From contig CAJUMR010000040.1 in NCBI GenBank assembly GCA_910587475.1, forward strand, positions 1 to 24,192: a DNA stretch of 24,192 bases, in the 5' to 3' direction. The stretch's first letter is position 1; every line of letters starts with the position of its first letter. Positions 1-6,241 of this stretch are shown in pieces. The notes under the pieces were generated by a model. That model saw only the letters and a program-made list of their open reading frames with translations. It was not told the origin of the DNA and searched no databases. The stretch comes from an uncultured Muribaculaceae bacterium. GTDB taxonomy: Bacteria; Bacteroidota; Bacteroidia; Bacteroidales; Muribaculaceae. A program made the position numbers and the translations under genes.

Positions 1-254
1 AGAGAGGCTATTTGATTGCTTAAGTAAACAGCATTGGGTCGCGACCTGTCGCGACTGCTGAGATGCGACACCACACTTCCGCCATCACCAACTCCCGACA
101 ATACCCGGCCCTCAATCCCTTGCCAATCAGCGGTCGCGACAGGTCGCGACCCTACAGAGTGGATGCACATACCGCCCGACAACTGAATGCCAATGGCAAT
201 CAGCATCACCAAAGCCCCCAACAGGCGGCGATATGCTCCGGTCACTGTCTTCAT
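1..254 (-). CDS. N-terminal part of a membrane-anchored or secreted protein, cut by the window edge
   Basis: The minus frame from the ATG at 254 is open for all 84 codons to the window edge, so only the N-terminus is visible. It begins MKTVTGAYRRLLGALVMLIA, basic residues followed by a hydrophobic stretch ending near GIQLSGG, which fits a signal peptide or single membrane anchor. There is no clear lipobox. The start lies 18 bp after the stop of the upstream lipoprotein gene, so the two are probably co-transcribed. The reading frame passes through two GTCGCGAC repeat units, which code for Ser-Arg-Pro-rich stretches (GSRPVAT and SRDRSRPN). Such low-complexity sequence suggests a repeat inserted in the gene. 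Function is unknown. The start is plausible, but the true length cannot be judged here. Confidence 0.45.
   Translation of the reverse strand, partial: MKTVTGAYRRLLGALVMLIAIGIQLSGGMCIHSVGSRPVATADWQGIEGRVLSGVGDGGSVVSHLSSRDRSRPNAVYLSNQIAS
36..152. repeat. Inverted pair of double GTCGCGAC palindromes (REP-like)
   Basis: The 8-bp self-complementary word GTCGCGAC occurs at 38-45 and 48-55, and again at 133-140 and 143-150. Within each pair the period is exactly 10 bp, one helical turn. The 20-base arm at 36-55 is the exact reverse complement of 133-152, with 77 bp between. The arrangement resembles a bacterial interspersed palindromic (REP-type) element or a pair of protein-binding sites. It lies inside an open reading frame on the minus strand. 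No transposase lies next to it in this window. Confidence 0.6.
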
Positions 255-272
255 CAGATCTGTAGTTTCTGG

Positions 273-1256
273 CTATTCGATTTTCGGCAGTTTGTAGTCA
301 CACAGCGAGTAGCCCAGCGAATCGCATAGCTCCTGTGCGCGAGCATTGTGGTCACATAGCGCCGCACGCAGCAGCACCTCACGGACAGCGATCCTGAACT
401 CGGGAGTCTCTTTGAAATAAGGTTCGAGCACACGGTAGAAGCGCTCCGCAAGGTCCCCGTTGCCGTCGTGACTCAGCATCACCTTATAATAAATCGCTAT
501 GCCTTTGTCGTTATTTTTATCTTTATAATACCTTTCAAGAAGATCTAATGCATTGCGGTCGTTATGAGCAACCACCCTGACCCTTAGCGAATCAATATCA
601 TAACGATGACCTGCAATATCATCTTTCAGTGTCTTGCGCTGCTTCTCACTGCGCTCCAATCTGAACCGCATTTGCCTCATACAAATATACGATATCATCT
701 CAAACAGCCGCTCATCGTCGATATACCCCGTTGCAAGGTCGGTCAACCGATTTCCCCAATGAAACTCAATGCAATACTTCGGCAATGTTTTGCCTGATGT
801 GTACATATTAATGAGATACGGCAAGTCTGACATATCTTCAGGAGTACGGGTATAAGGCCTGCCAAAAGCCCATCTGACCAAATCCGGATAAATATAGCCT
901 CTTGCCAGACTCATCATCAATTCATCCTGAGTTCCTGCAGAATCAAGCGTTACTCCGCTCAAACTGACATTCTCATAGAATTCGCCCGGCAAAACTTTCA
1001 GTACTATAAACGTATCACCGTGAAGCACCATGGTATCAGGCCTGGAGCCGCGGGGGGTGTTTTTCATAATTTTACGTTCGACCACCGTATCACGAACGAC
1101 AACCGTGTCAACCCTGACGCGCTCGATAAAGACAGTGTCGCATCGGGCAGCTTCGCTACCACGGCCGCCGCCTGATCGACTGCAGCCGAAAGTCGCCGCC
1201 AATCCGATCAAAACCATCAGCAGACCGATCCTTTTTATAAATCTCATATATCTCAT
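273..1256 (-). CDS. Lipoprotein of unknown function with helical C-terminal region
   Basis: I do not recognise a named family. From the ATG at 1256 the protein starts MRYMRFIKR, continues with a hydrophobic stretch (IGLLMVLIGLAA) and reaches the lipobox-like TFGC, so it is probably a lipoprotein. After the Cys comes a Gly/Ser linker and a Val/Asp/Thr-rich strand repeat (RVDTVVVRDTVV), then a mostly helical charged region. The C-terminal third (LERYYKDKNN through the ARAQELCDSLGY area) resembles TPR-like helical pairs. The frame extends upstream to 1304, but a promoter box at 1282-1289 lies inside that extension, so 1256 or 1247 is the better start. It is transcribed divergently from the DUF1846 gene and is followed after 18 bp by a membrane protein gene. 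Role is unknown; a cell-envelope location is likely. Confidence 0.7.
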   Translation of the reverse strand: MRYMRFIKRIGLLMVLIGLAATFGCSRSGGGRGSEAARCDTVFIERVRVDTVVVRDTVVERKIMKNTPRGSRPDTMVLHGDTFIVLKVLPGEFYENVSLSGVTLDSAGTQDELMMSLARGYIYPDLVRWAFGRPYTRTPEDMSDLPYLINMYTSGKTLPKYCIEFHWGNRLTDLATGYIDDERLFEMISYICMRQMRFRLERSEKQRKTLKDDIAGHRYDIDSLRVRVVAHNDRNALDLLERYYKDKNNDKGIAIYYKVMLSHDGNGDLAERFYRVLEPYFKETPEFRIAVREVLLRAALCDHNARAQELCDSLGYSLCDYKLPKIE

Positions 1257-1281
1257 TCGTTTTATACCAAGGGCTTTCTTG

Positions 1282-1289
1282 CAAAAGTA
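1282..1289 (-). promoter_or_regulatory. Bacteroidota -7 box for the lipoprotein gene
   Basis: On the minus strand the sequence reads TACTTTTG, matching the TAnnTTTG consensus. Transcription would begin near 1276, about 20 bases before the ATG at 1256, which rules out the longer reading frame start at 1304. No clear -33 TTTG is seen at the expected distance. Confidence 0.5.
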
Positions 1290-1398
1290 TGTATTTTTTT
1301 GCATTTATCGCCTTTGTAACAACATGTTTTACAGCATATGATCCCGAAAACCCCGTTTCGATTTTTTCATACATATTTTCTGTTTTTCAAAAATTTTC

Positions 1399-1406
1399 TA
1401 ACTTTG
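1399..1406 (+). promoter_or_regulatory. Bacteroidota -7 box for the DUF1846 gene
   Basis: TAACTTTG matches TAnnTTTG exactly. It lies only 9 bases before the ATG at 1416, so the transcript would have an almost absent leader. The -33 element is not clear. Confidence 0.5.
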
Positions 1407-1415
1407 TAGTCCGTT

Positions 1416-2879
1416 ATGAAATACGGTTTTGACAACGAGAAATATCTCAAAATTCAGTCCGAACACATCAAAGAGCGCATCGCTCAGTTCGGCAACAAAT
1501 TGTACCTCGAACTCGGAGGTAAACTTTTCGACGATTACCACGCAAGCCGCGTGCTCCCCGGCTTCCAGCCCGACAGCAAACTCCGCATGCTGTCACAGTT
1601 GGCCGACCACGCCGAAATCGTCATAGTGATCAGCGCGATCGACATCGAGAAAAACAAGGTGCGCAACGACCTCGGCATCACCTACGACATGGACGTGCTC
1701 AGGCTACGCACCGAATTTCAGAACCGCGGCTTCCTCGTCAGCTCGGTAGTAATCACCCACTACAACGGACAAAGCAGCGCCGACGCATTCCGCAAACGTC
1801 TCGAAAACATCGGCATCACCACCTACTTCCACTACATCATCGACGGCTATCCCACCAACGTTGACCTCATCGACTCTGACGAAGGCTTCGGCCGCAACGA
1901 CTATGTAGAGACAACCAGGCCGTTGGTCATCGTCACAGCCCCGGGCCCGGGAAGCGGCAAAATGGCTGTGTGCCTCAGCCAGCTCTACAACGAACACAAA
2001 CGCGGCATCGAAGCCGGATATGCCAAGTTCGAAACATTCCCCGTGTGGAGCCTTCCGCTGAAACACCCCGTCAACATTGCCTACGAAGCAGCGACGGCCG
2101 ACCTCAACGATGTCAACATGATCGACCCCTTCCACCTCGAGGCATATGGAAAAACGGCTATCAACTATAACCGCGACATCGAGATATTTCCAGTGCTCAA
2201 CGCCCTCTTCGAAGGCATCTACGGCAACAACCCGTATAAATCGCCGACTGACATGGGTGTCAACATGGTAGGCTTCTGCATCAACGACGACCAGATCTGC
2301 TGCGAAGCTTCCAAAAACGAAATCATCCGCCGATACTACACAGCCCTCAACAGCCTCGCAAACGGCGACGGCAACGACAGCGAAGTCAACAAGATCGCAT
2401 TGCTCATGAAGCAGGCAAAGATCGACACATCGTACAGACGCACTACAACTGCCGCAAAACAACGGGCAGAAAAAAGCCAACGCCATTGCTCGGCGATCGA
2501 ACTCGCCGACGGCACAATCATAACCGCTGAAACAAGCGACCTCCTCGGCCCGAGCGCCGCCCTGATCCTCAACGCCCTGAAGCATCTGGCGGGTATCGAT
2601 CACTCGATCAAACTGATACCTCAGCACATGATCGAGCCAATCCAGCACACTAAAACAAACTATCTGCGCAGCCGCAACCCGCGCCTCCATACCGACGAAG
2701 TGCTCGTGGCGCTGTCGGTGCTGAGCACTCACGACGAAAACTGCCGACTCGCACTCGAGAAACTCCCCGAACTCAACGGCTGTCAAGCCCACTCGACCGT
2801 CATGCTCGGAGAAGTCGACCGCAAGATCTTCAAAAAACTCGGCGTCGGCCTAACCTGCGACCCCGCCAAAAAGCAGTAA
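1416..2879 (+). CDS. DUF1846 family protein
   Basis: The 487-residue product fits the DUF1846 family (usual length near 500) along its whole length. Recognisable stretches are the N-terminal FDNEKYLKIQSEHIKERI, GGKLFDDYHASRVLPGF at about 34-50, and TAPGPGSGK at 174-182. The last is a glycine-rich phosphate-binding-type loop that is conserved in this family. The family is widespread in anaerobic gut bacteria and its biochemical role is not established; a nucleotide- or phosphate-binding cytoplasmic enzyme is a reasonable inference. It stands alone, divergent from the lipoprotein gene and convergent with the CoiA-like gene, and ends just before a strong hairpin. The start is supported by the promoter box immediately upstream, although that leaves almost no leader. 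Confidence 0.9.
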   Translation: MKYGFDNEKYLKIQSEHIKERIAQFGNKLYLELGGKLFDDYHASRVLPGFQPDSKLRMLSQLADHAEIVIVISAIDIEKNKVRNDLGITYDMDVLRLRTEFQNRGFLVSSVVITHYNGQSSADAFRKRLENIGITTYFHYIIDGYPTNVDLIDSDEGFGRNDYVETTRPLVIVTAPGPGSGKMAVCLSQLYNEHKRGIEAGYAKFETFPVWSLPLKHPVNIAYEAATADLNDVNMIDPFHLEAYGKTAINYNRDIEIFPVLNALFEGIYGNNPYKSPTDMGVNMVGFCINDDQICCEASKNEIIRRYYTALNSLANGDGNDSEVNKIALLMKQAKIDTSYRRTTTAAKQRAEKSQRHCSAIELADGTIITAETSDLLGPSAALILNALKHLAGIDHSIKLIPQHMIEPIQHTKTNYLRSRNPRLHTDEVLVALSVLSTHDENCRLALEKLPELNGCQAHSTVMLGEVDRKIFKKLGVGLTCDPAKKQ

Positions 2880-2902
2880 GCTCGTCGCTTACGCGATCCC
2901 AA

Positions 2903-4000
2903 TCATAGCACCGTATCGGTCGGCGGAGCCGATCGGTGCGGTGCTATGTTGTTGGCGGTCCACATATCCAATATAGTGAAGGGCATCGCCTTATTTTTCA
3001 GTTTTTCGCACCTAGCCAAACTGACTTCATAAGAATTACACTCCAAAGCATCAGCCCCCTTATCTATTTTAGCGTTCTTAATTTTACACATATTACACTC
3101 TGCTTCCGGAGAATAAATACAATGCTCACAAAGAAAGCAATTCGAGACGGATATTTTCAAATCTCTCGCTTTTATCAATCCATACAGATTTAAATAAGTG
3201 CCATCGGCTTCAGACATATTTGCAGTAATCTCCAGCAATGAACTTCTATGACGTTCCAATATAGTCTTACAATTACACCTTACAATACGAGGTTTCCCAC
3301 TTTTATATAATCTAAATTTATTTAATGATATGGGATTAAAATTATCCTCTTCCGTATTTCTAAAGCCATAATACCTAACCTTATCAGATTCTTCAATATC
3401 ATGGCTTACAATGTATTCAATATCATCTTCCGAATTAACATCAAATTCGATAATTCGCGCATTTGACGCCTTCTTTTTTTCTGTACAGCCATGGAAAACT
3501 TTTATTTCGACCAGTACATGGTTCTCAGGCTTTTGAGTCGACATCAGTAACAAATCAGCCCTATAATCCCCATTTATTTCTTTTGTAGAAACTTCGATTT
3601 CACAACGATCAAATAGTTTTTTCAGGTCGTAAGATTGATGTTCTTTCCTAATGCATTTATTTTTTTCTTCGACCATCATGCAATTATCAAAAGCTTTGCA
3701 AACATACACCCGTGGGATATGAAAAATGATTGATTCAGATTCGTAAAACCATTGTTTCAATTTATATTTTGCGCAACCATGCAGATACGTCTCATATGAA
3801 CATTTTTTTTGAAATTCATCAGCATTGTGCCAATCATGGGCAAAGTGCCACGCCCTAATACTTCCGCACTTCTTCATCATCCGACAACCGCAATGAGGAC
3901 AATAAAAATCTTCGGCACAACAATGAGCCTCATTAATATGCACCAATCTGCCACTGACAGAAACAGCATAATGCTGCTCTGTACGTATTTCTTTCTCCAT
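2903..4000 (-). CDS. CoiA-like protein with zinc finger and PD-(D/E)xK nuclease-like core
   Basis: This 365-residue protein has the N-terminal layout of competence CoiA-type proteins: CPHC at 34-37, a basic stretch, then WHFAH at 51-55, together a likely zinc-binding site. A PD-(D/E)xK-like nuclease core follows: D149 in YRADLLL, then E165 and K167 in LVEIKV. A second Cys cluster (C288, C291, C294, C302, C305, C321) suggests another metal site near the C-terminus. Known CoiA proteins act in natural transformation; relatives elsewhere are often of unknown role, some near defence genes. The gene is clearly AT-rich compared with its neighbours, which suggests transfer. It lies 10 bp after an XRE regulator gene and is probably co-transcribed with it. 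The last residues (HRSAPPTDTVL) are encoded by G+C-rich hairpin DNA that looks like flanking sequence. Nuclease activity is inferred from the motifs. Confidence 0.7.
   Translation of the reverse strand: MEKEIRTEQHYAVSVSGRLVHINEAHCCAEDFYCPHCGCRMMKKCGSIRAWHFAHDWHNADEFQKKCSYETYLHGCAKYKLKQWFYESESIIFHIPRVYVCKAFDNCMMVEEKNKCIRKEHQSYDLKKLFDRCEIEVSTKEINGDYRADLLLMSTQKPENHVLVEIKVFHGCTEKKKASNARIIEFDVNSEDDIEYIVSHDIEESDKVRYYGFRNTEEDNFNPISLNKFRLYKSGKPRIVRCNCKTILERHRSSLLEITANMSEADGTYLNLYGLIKARDLKISVSNCFLCEHCIYSPEAECNMCKIKNAKIDKGADALECNSYEVSLARCEKLKNKAMPFTILDMWTANNIAPHRSAPPTDTVL
2904..2948 (+). terminator. Strong hairpin after the DUF1846 gene
   Basis: The arms 2904-2924 and 2928-2948 can pair over 21 positions in plus-strand RNA. 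Three of these are G-U wobbles, and the loop is GGA. There is no real T-run afterwards, so it may act as an intrinsic terminator only weakly. A smaller 6-bp hairpin at 2876-2892 overlaps the stop codon. The large hairpin also lies inside the 3' end of the convergent CoiA-like gene, where it codes for that protein's last residues. Confidence 0.55.
2928..2943. repeat. Left copy of imperfect direct repeat flanking the AT-rich island
   Basis: GCCGATCGGTGCGGTG matches the copy at 4626-4641 in 14 of 16 positions, and a looser match (TGTTGTT then GCG) continues beyond it. It sits where composition changes from G+C-rich to AT-rich. It could be an attachment or target-site duplication; chance similarity is possible because it also forms half of a hairpin. 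Confidence 0.35.
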
Positions 4001-4010
4001 AAAAGCACGA

Positions 4011-4499
4011 TTATAGATCTACCAAATCAACTTTTTTGCCTAAGGATGTCGCTATTTTGGCCAAAATATCAAATCCTACAGAATATTTGCCATTTTCAAT
4101 TCTGCTAAGGTTTGAGGCATCAATACCTGTTAATTTTGCAAGATCTCGTGCATCCATTCCTCGCGCCTCCCGTATTTCTCGAATGCGCGCACCTATTCTT
4201 GTACGATCTATATGGCGTGTGCCGGTACTTATTCCCAGCACATTACAATTACTAAATTTCATTGCATTTCGCCATATATTTTGAATCATATTCTCTTTGT
4301 CGAGAGAAAAATATTCATCGAACATAACTTCAAGCCAATGCAACTCATATTTTTGCATATCTTCATTAAGAAGCGTACCAATCCGGCAATACACCGTGAA
4401 TACTTCCCCATCTGGAGCAATAACTTCAACCTCATTCCTATTAATGATTTGAGCAGACGATTCGGTTGGAGTCTGAAGAAATTTTTGGATTTTATCCAT
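4011..4499 (-). CDS. XRE-family helix-turn-helix regulator with a separate N-terminal domain
   Basis: The last 65 or so residues of this 162-residue protein form a typical XRE/Cro-type helix-turn-helix: RIGARIREIREARGMDARDL, then AKLTGIDASNLSRIENGKYS and a final IATSLGKKVDLVDL. The first 95 or so residues include a VEVIAPDGEVFTVYCRIG strand region and a helical part. I cannot assign these; they may be a sensing or dimerisation domain. It is the first gene of a two-gene AT-rich unit, 10 bp before the CoiA-like gene, with a good promoter and a pair of direct repeats upstream. Autoregulation, with control of the partner gene, is a likely inference. Confidence 0.8.
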   Translation of the reverse strand: MDKIQKFLQTPTESSAQIINRNEVEVIAPDGEVFTVYCRIGTLLNEDMQKYELHWLEVMFDEYFSLDKENMIQNIWRNAMKFSNCNVLGISTGTRHIDRTRIGARIREIREARGMDARDLAKLTGIDASNLSRIENGKYSVGFDILAKIATSLGKKVDLVDL

Positions 4500-4546
4500 A
4501 TTATTAAGCCGTATTTAAGTGTTGCCGCCACTTTTTTATTATGGTG

Positions 4547-4578
4547 CAAAAATAATCATCATATTTCCAATTAACAAA
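4547..4578 (-). promoter_or_regulatory. Bacteroidota promoter for the regulator/CoiA-like operon
   Basis: On the minus strand TTTG (4575-4578) is followed by a 20-base spacer and TATTTTTG (4547-4554), an excellent match to the TTTG-N19-21-TAnnTTTG consensus. Transcription would start near 4541 with a leader of about 40 bases. A second possible -7 box (TAAATTTG) overlaps at 4575-4582. Confidence 0.65.
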
Positions 4579-4611
4579 TTTACCAATTGAAAATATACAA
4601 ATTTAACAATT
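4574..4611. repeat. Direct repeats, possible operator of the XRE regulator
   Basis: The 15-base word ACAAATTTANCAATT occurs at 4574-4588 and 4597-4611, differing only at N (C or A), with a 23-bp period. The first copy covers the -33 element of the regulator's promoter. XRE-type proteins usually bind repeated sites over their own promoter, so these are candidate operators. The region is AT-rich, which raises the chance of accidental repeats. Confidence 0.45.
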
Positions 4612-4625
4612 CTGACTATATATCC

Positions 4626-4641
4626 GCCGACTGGTGCGGTG
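4626..4641. repeat. Right copy of imperfect direct repeat flanking the AT-rich island
   Basis: GCCGACTGGTGCGGTG pairs with the copy at 2928-2943. It sits where the AT-rich island ends and G+C-rich DNA resumes. No recombinase gene is present, so its role as an attachment site or target duplication is only a possibility. Confidence 0.35.
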
Positions 4642-4772
4642 TTTGTTGTTTGCGAAAGGGGAAGGCCGGTACAGACGCGCACGCGATGCGGCGCTTGGCA
4701 GCCGGGGATGGTGGTCAGCGCAGACCTAAGGCGGCGTCAAACGCTAACGCGCGTGGCTATTTTCGGGACGAG
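4642..4772. other. G+C-rich intergenic stretch with no recognised content
   Basis: This lies between the right edge of the AT-rich island and the stop codon of the glycosidase-like gene. I see no convincing reading frame on either strand, no good hairpin and no promoter. It may be leftover flanking DNA from the island's insertion. Confidence 0.3.
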
Positions 4773-6149
4773 TTATTTGGATTTGGCTGTTTTGGTTTTG
4801 CCGGGGGCGATGGAGAGGGTTCTTGTCACTTTGCGGCCGTCGGAGGTGATGAATGATGCTTGCCAGGTCAGCTTCCGGCCTGTGCGGTTGGTCAATGTCG
4901 TCGATGTGCGGCCGTTGTGCTTCACTGTCACCATCCCGCCGAGCATCGGCACATCGGTGGCCACAGATTCACTGTCGGGAGCACCATGATAGCATGTCGC
5001 CAGTTCATCGCGCGAAGCCGAAGGCTCAATACCCATCAGTCCACAGAAAATGCCCTCGATCACGCCATACGACACCTCGGGATAATCGTTGCGTTCGCCT
5101 TTTGGCAGCGAGGTGAGTATATTGTAAGCAACGTCGTCATAGCCGAGTCGATAAAGAAACACTGGAAACGCCGACAGATTTTCAACGTTCCACGGACGCG
5201 ACATCACGTCGGCCACAGATGCCTCCACTCTATCCGGGCGGTCGAGAGCTCTGATCAGCAGCAGATAAGGGATGCCCTCGCCGCGGTGGAACTCCCCGTC
5301 CTGAGTGAAATAAGTGTTATAGCGGTTGTTGTCCGCATCCCACCATTCATTTTCGATAATGCGGTCATAGGCTTCTGCCCGGCGGCCGGCAAACTCCGCC
5401 TCATCGCGGCGACCCGTCAGTTCGCACATGTTCCTATAAGCCTGATATCCGCTCTTGAGCGCCCCGACGAGGTCGATGGCCACTGTTATGCCCGAGAAAT
5501 TCTCAGCGTAAGAAGGCAGTCCACGGCATGTGTGAAAACCATTCTTGCGGTCGAAAGGCTCGGGCGTGTTCATGAACCTCCGGCGCTGCATGAGGCTGTC
5601 GGGAGTGAGCGCCCAGCGATCGGCATAATCTCTGGCCGTGCGGTCATAGAAATTGACAAACACAGGACTCGACAGATAGAGATTGTCGCCGGTCCATTCA
5701 TAGACGCCGTAGCACGCGCGCATCACGTCGAAATTAGCCGGCAGATTGTACCAGAACTCCTTGTCGTTGCCGTAGTCGCAGGGAGTCGGACGATTGAGCC
5801 GCTCGATCTCCCAATAAGAGCACCAGTCCTTGCTGTCGCTTACATTGGAGGCTATTCTGGCGAGCATGTTGGCATTGTGGGCATCAAGACCGAGCAGACA
5901 CGCTCCGATGGTCTGGTGCGAAACATCGCGCATACAGAATGATTCGCGGCCGGGCAGAGCGGCCTCATACCACAGCCCGACAGGATCAGAGCCGTCGTGG
6001 ACATAGCTCATGGCCATGTCGCGCGCCCACTTGTATGTATTCTCCAACGTCGAGTCGCTCGACTGGAACCCGGCCGGAGCGGCTGCGTATGCCGTCGCGG
6101 CTGCCGCAGCCATCGCTCCGGCACACAATATTGATCTGAATATTTTCAT
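4773..6149 (-). CDS. Secreted six-hairpin glycosidase-like protein
   Basis: The 458-residue product has a clear signal peptide: basic start MKIFRS, an alanine-rich hydrophobic core and likely cleavage near AYA-A at about 22. The remainder is helical and rich in aromatic and acidic residues. Stretches such as LWYEAALPGRESFCMRDVSH (about 59-78), DYGNDKEFWYNLPANFDVMR (about 125-144), ENEWWDADNNRYNTYF and EGIPYLLLIRAL are typical of (alpha/alpha)6-barrel glycoside hydrolases. A short beta-rich tail (about 400-458) follows, as in many such enzymes. The substrate and exact GH family cannot be named from sequence alone. It probably acts in the periplasm or outside the cell on plant or host glycans. 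It has its own promoter box and stands downstream of the terminase gene on the same strand, most likely as an independent unit. Confidence 0.65.
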   Translation of the reverse strand: MKIFRSILCAGAMAAAAATAYAAAPAGFQSSDSTLENTYKWARDMAMSYVHDGSDPVGLWYEAALPGRESFCMRDVSHQTIGACLLGLDAHNANMLARIASNVSDSKDWCSYWEIERLNRPTPCDYGNDKEFWYNLPANFDVMRACYGVYEWTGDNLYLSSPVFVNFYDRTARDYADRWALTPDSLMQRRRFMNTPEPFDRKNGFHTCRGLPSYAENFSGITVAIDLVGALKSGYQAYRNMCELTGRRDEAEFAGRRAEAYDRIIENEWWDADNNRYNTYFTQDGEFHRGEGIPYLLLIRALDRPDRVEASVADVMSRPWNVENLSAFPVFLYRLGYDDVAYNILTSLPKGERNDYPEVSYGVIEGIFCGLMGIEPSASRDELATCYHGAPDSESVATDVPMLGGMVTVKHNGRTSTTLTNRTGRKLTWQASFITSDGRKVTRTLSIAPGKTKTAKSK

Positions 6150-6172
6150 AAAACCGATTTCAAGTTATTCAA

Positions 6173-6180
6173 CAAAGATA
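6173..6180 (-). promoter_or_regulatory. Bacteroidota -7 box for the glycosidase-like gene
   Basis: On the minus strand TATCTTTG matches TAnnTTTG, 23 bases before the ATG at 6149. No matching -33 TTTG is seen at 19-21 bases. The box supports independent transcription from the terminase gene upstream. Confidence 0.45.
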
Positions 6181-6241
6181 GCAAATAAAAATTCATTCCG
6201 CGCGATAATGCTCCAACTTTATCACTGCAGGGACCCGATGC

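Noticed and set aside
36..152. The GTCGCGAC units as a CRISPR array
   Set aside because: Only two short arms in inverted orientation are present, with no regular spacers and no cas genes.
1256..1304. N-terminal extension of the lipoprotein gene
   Set aside because: A -7 promoter box lies inside it and the signal sequence begins only after the later Met codons.
1704..2792. Long minus-strand reading frame opposite the DUF1846 gene
   Set aside because: It is a codon-usage shadow of a well-supported family gene, has no promoter and its translation is compositionally odd.
4860..5942. 360-codon plus-strand frame opposite the glycosidase-like gene
   Set aside because: The minus-strand product has a signal peptide and recognisable glycosidase-like segments; the opposite frame has neither family features nor a promoter.
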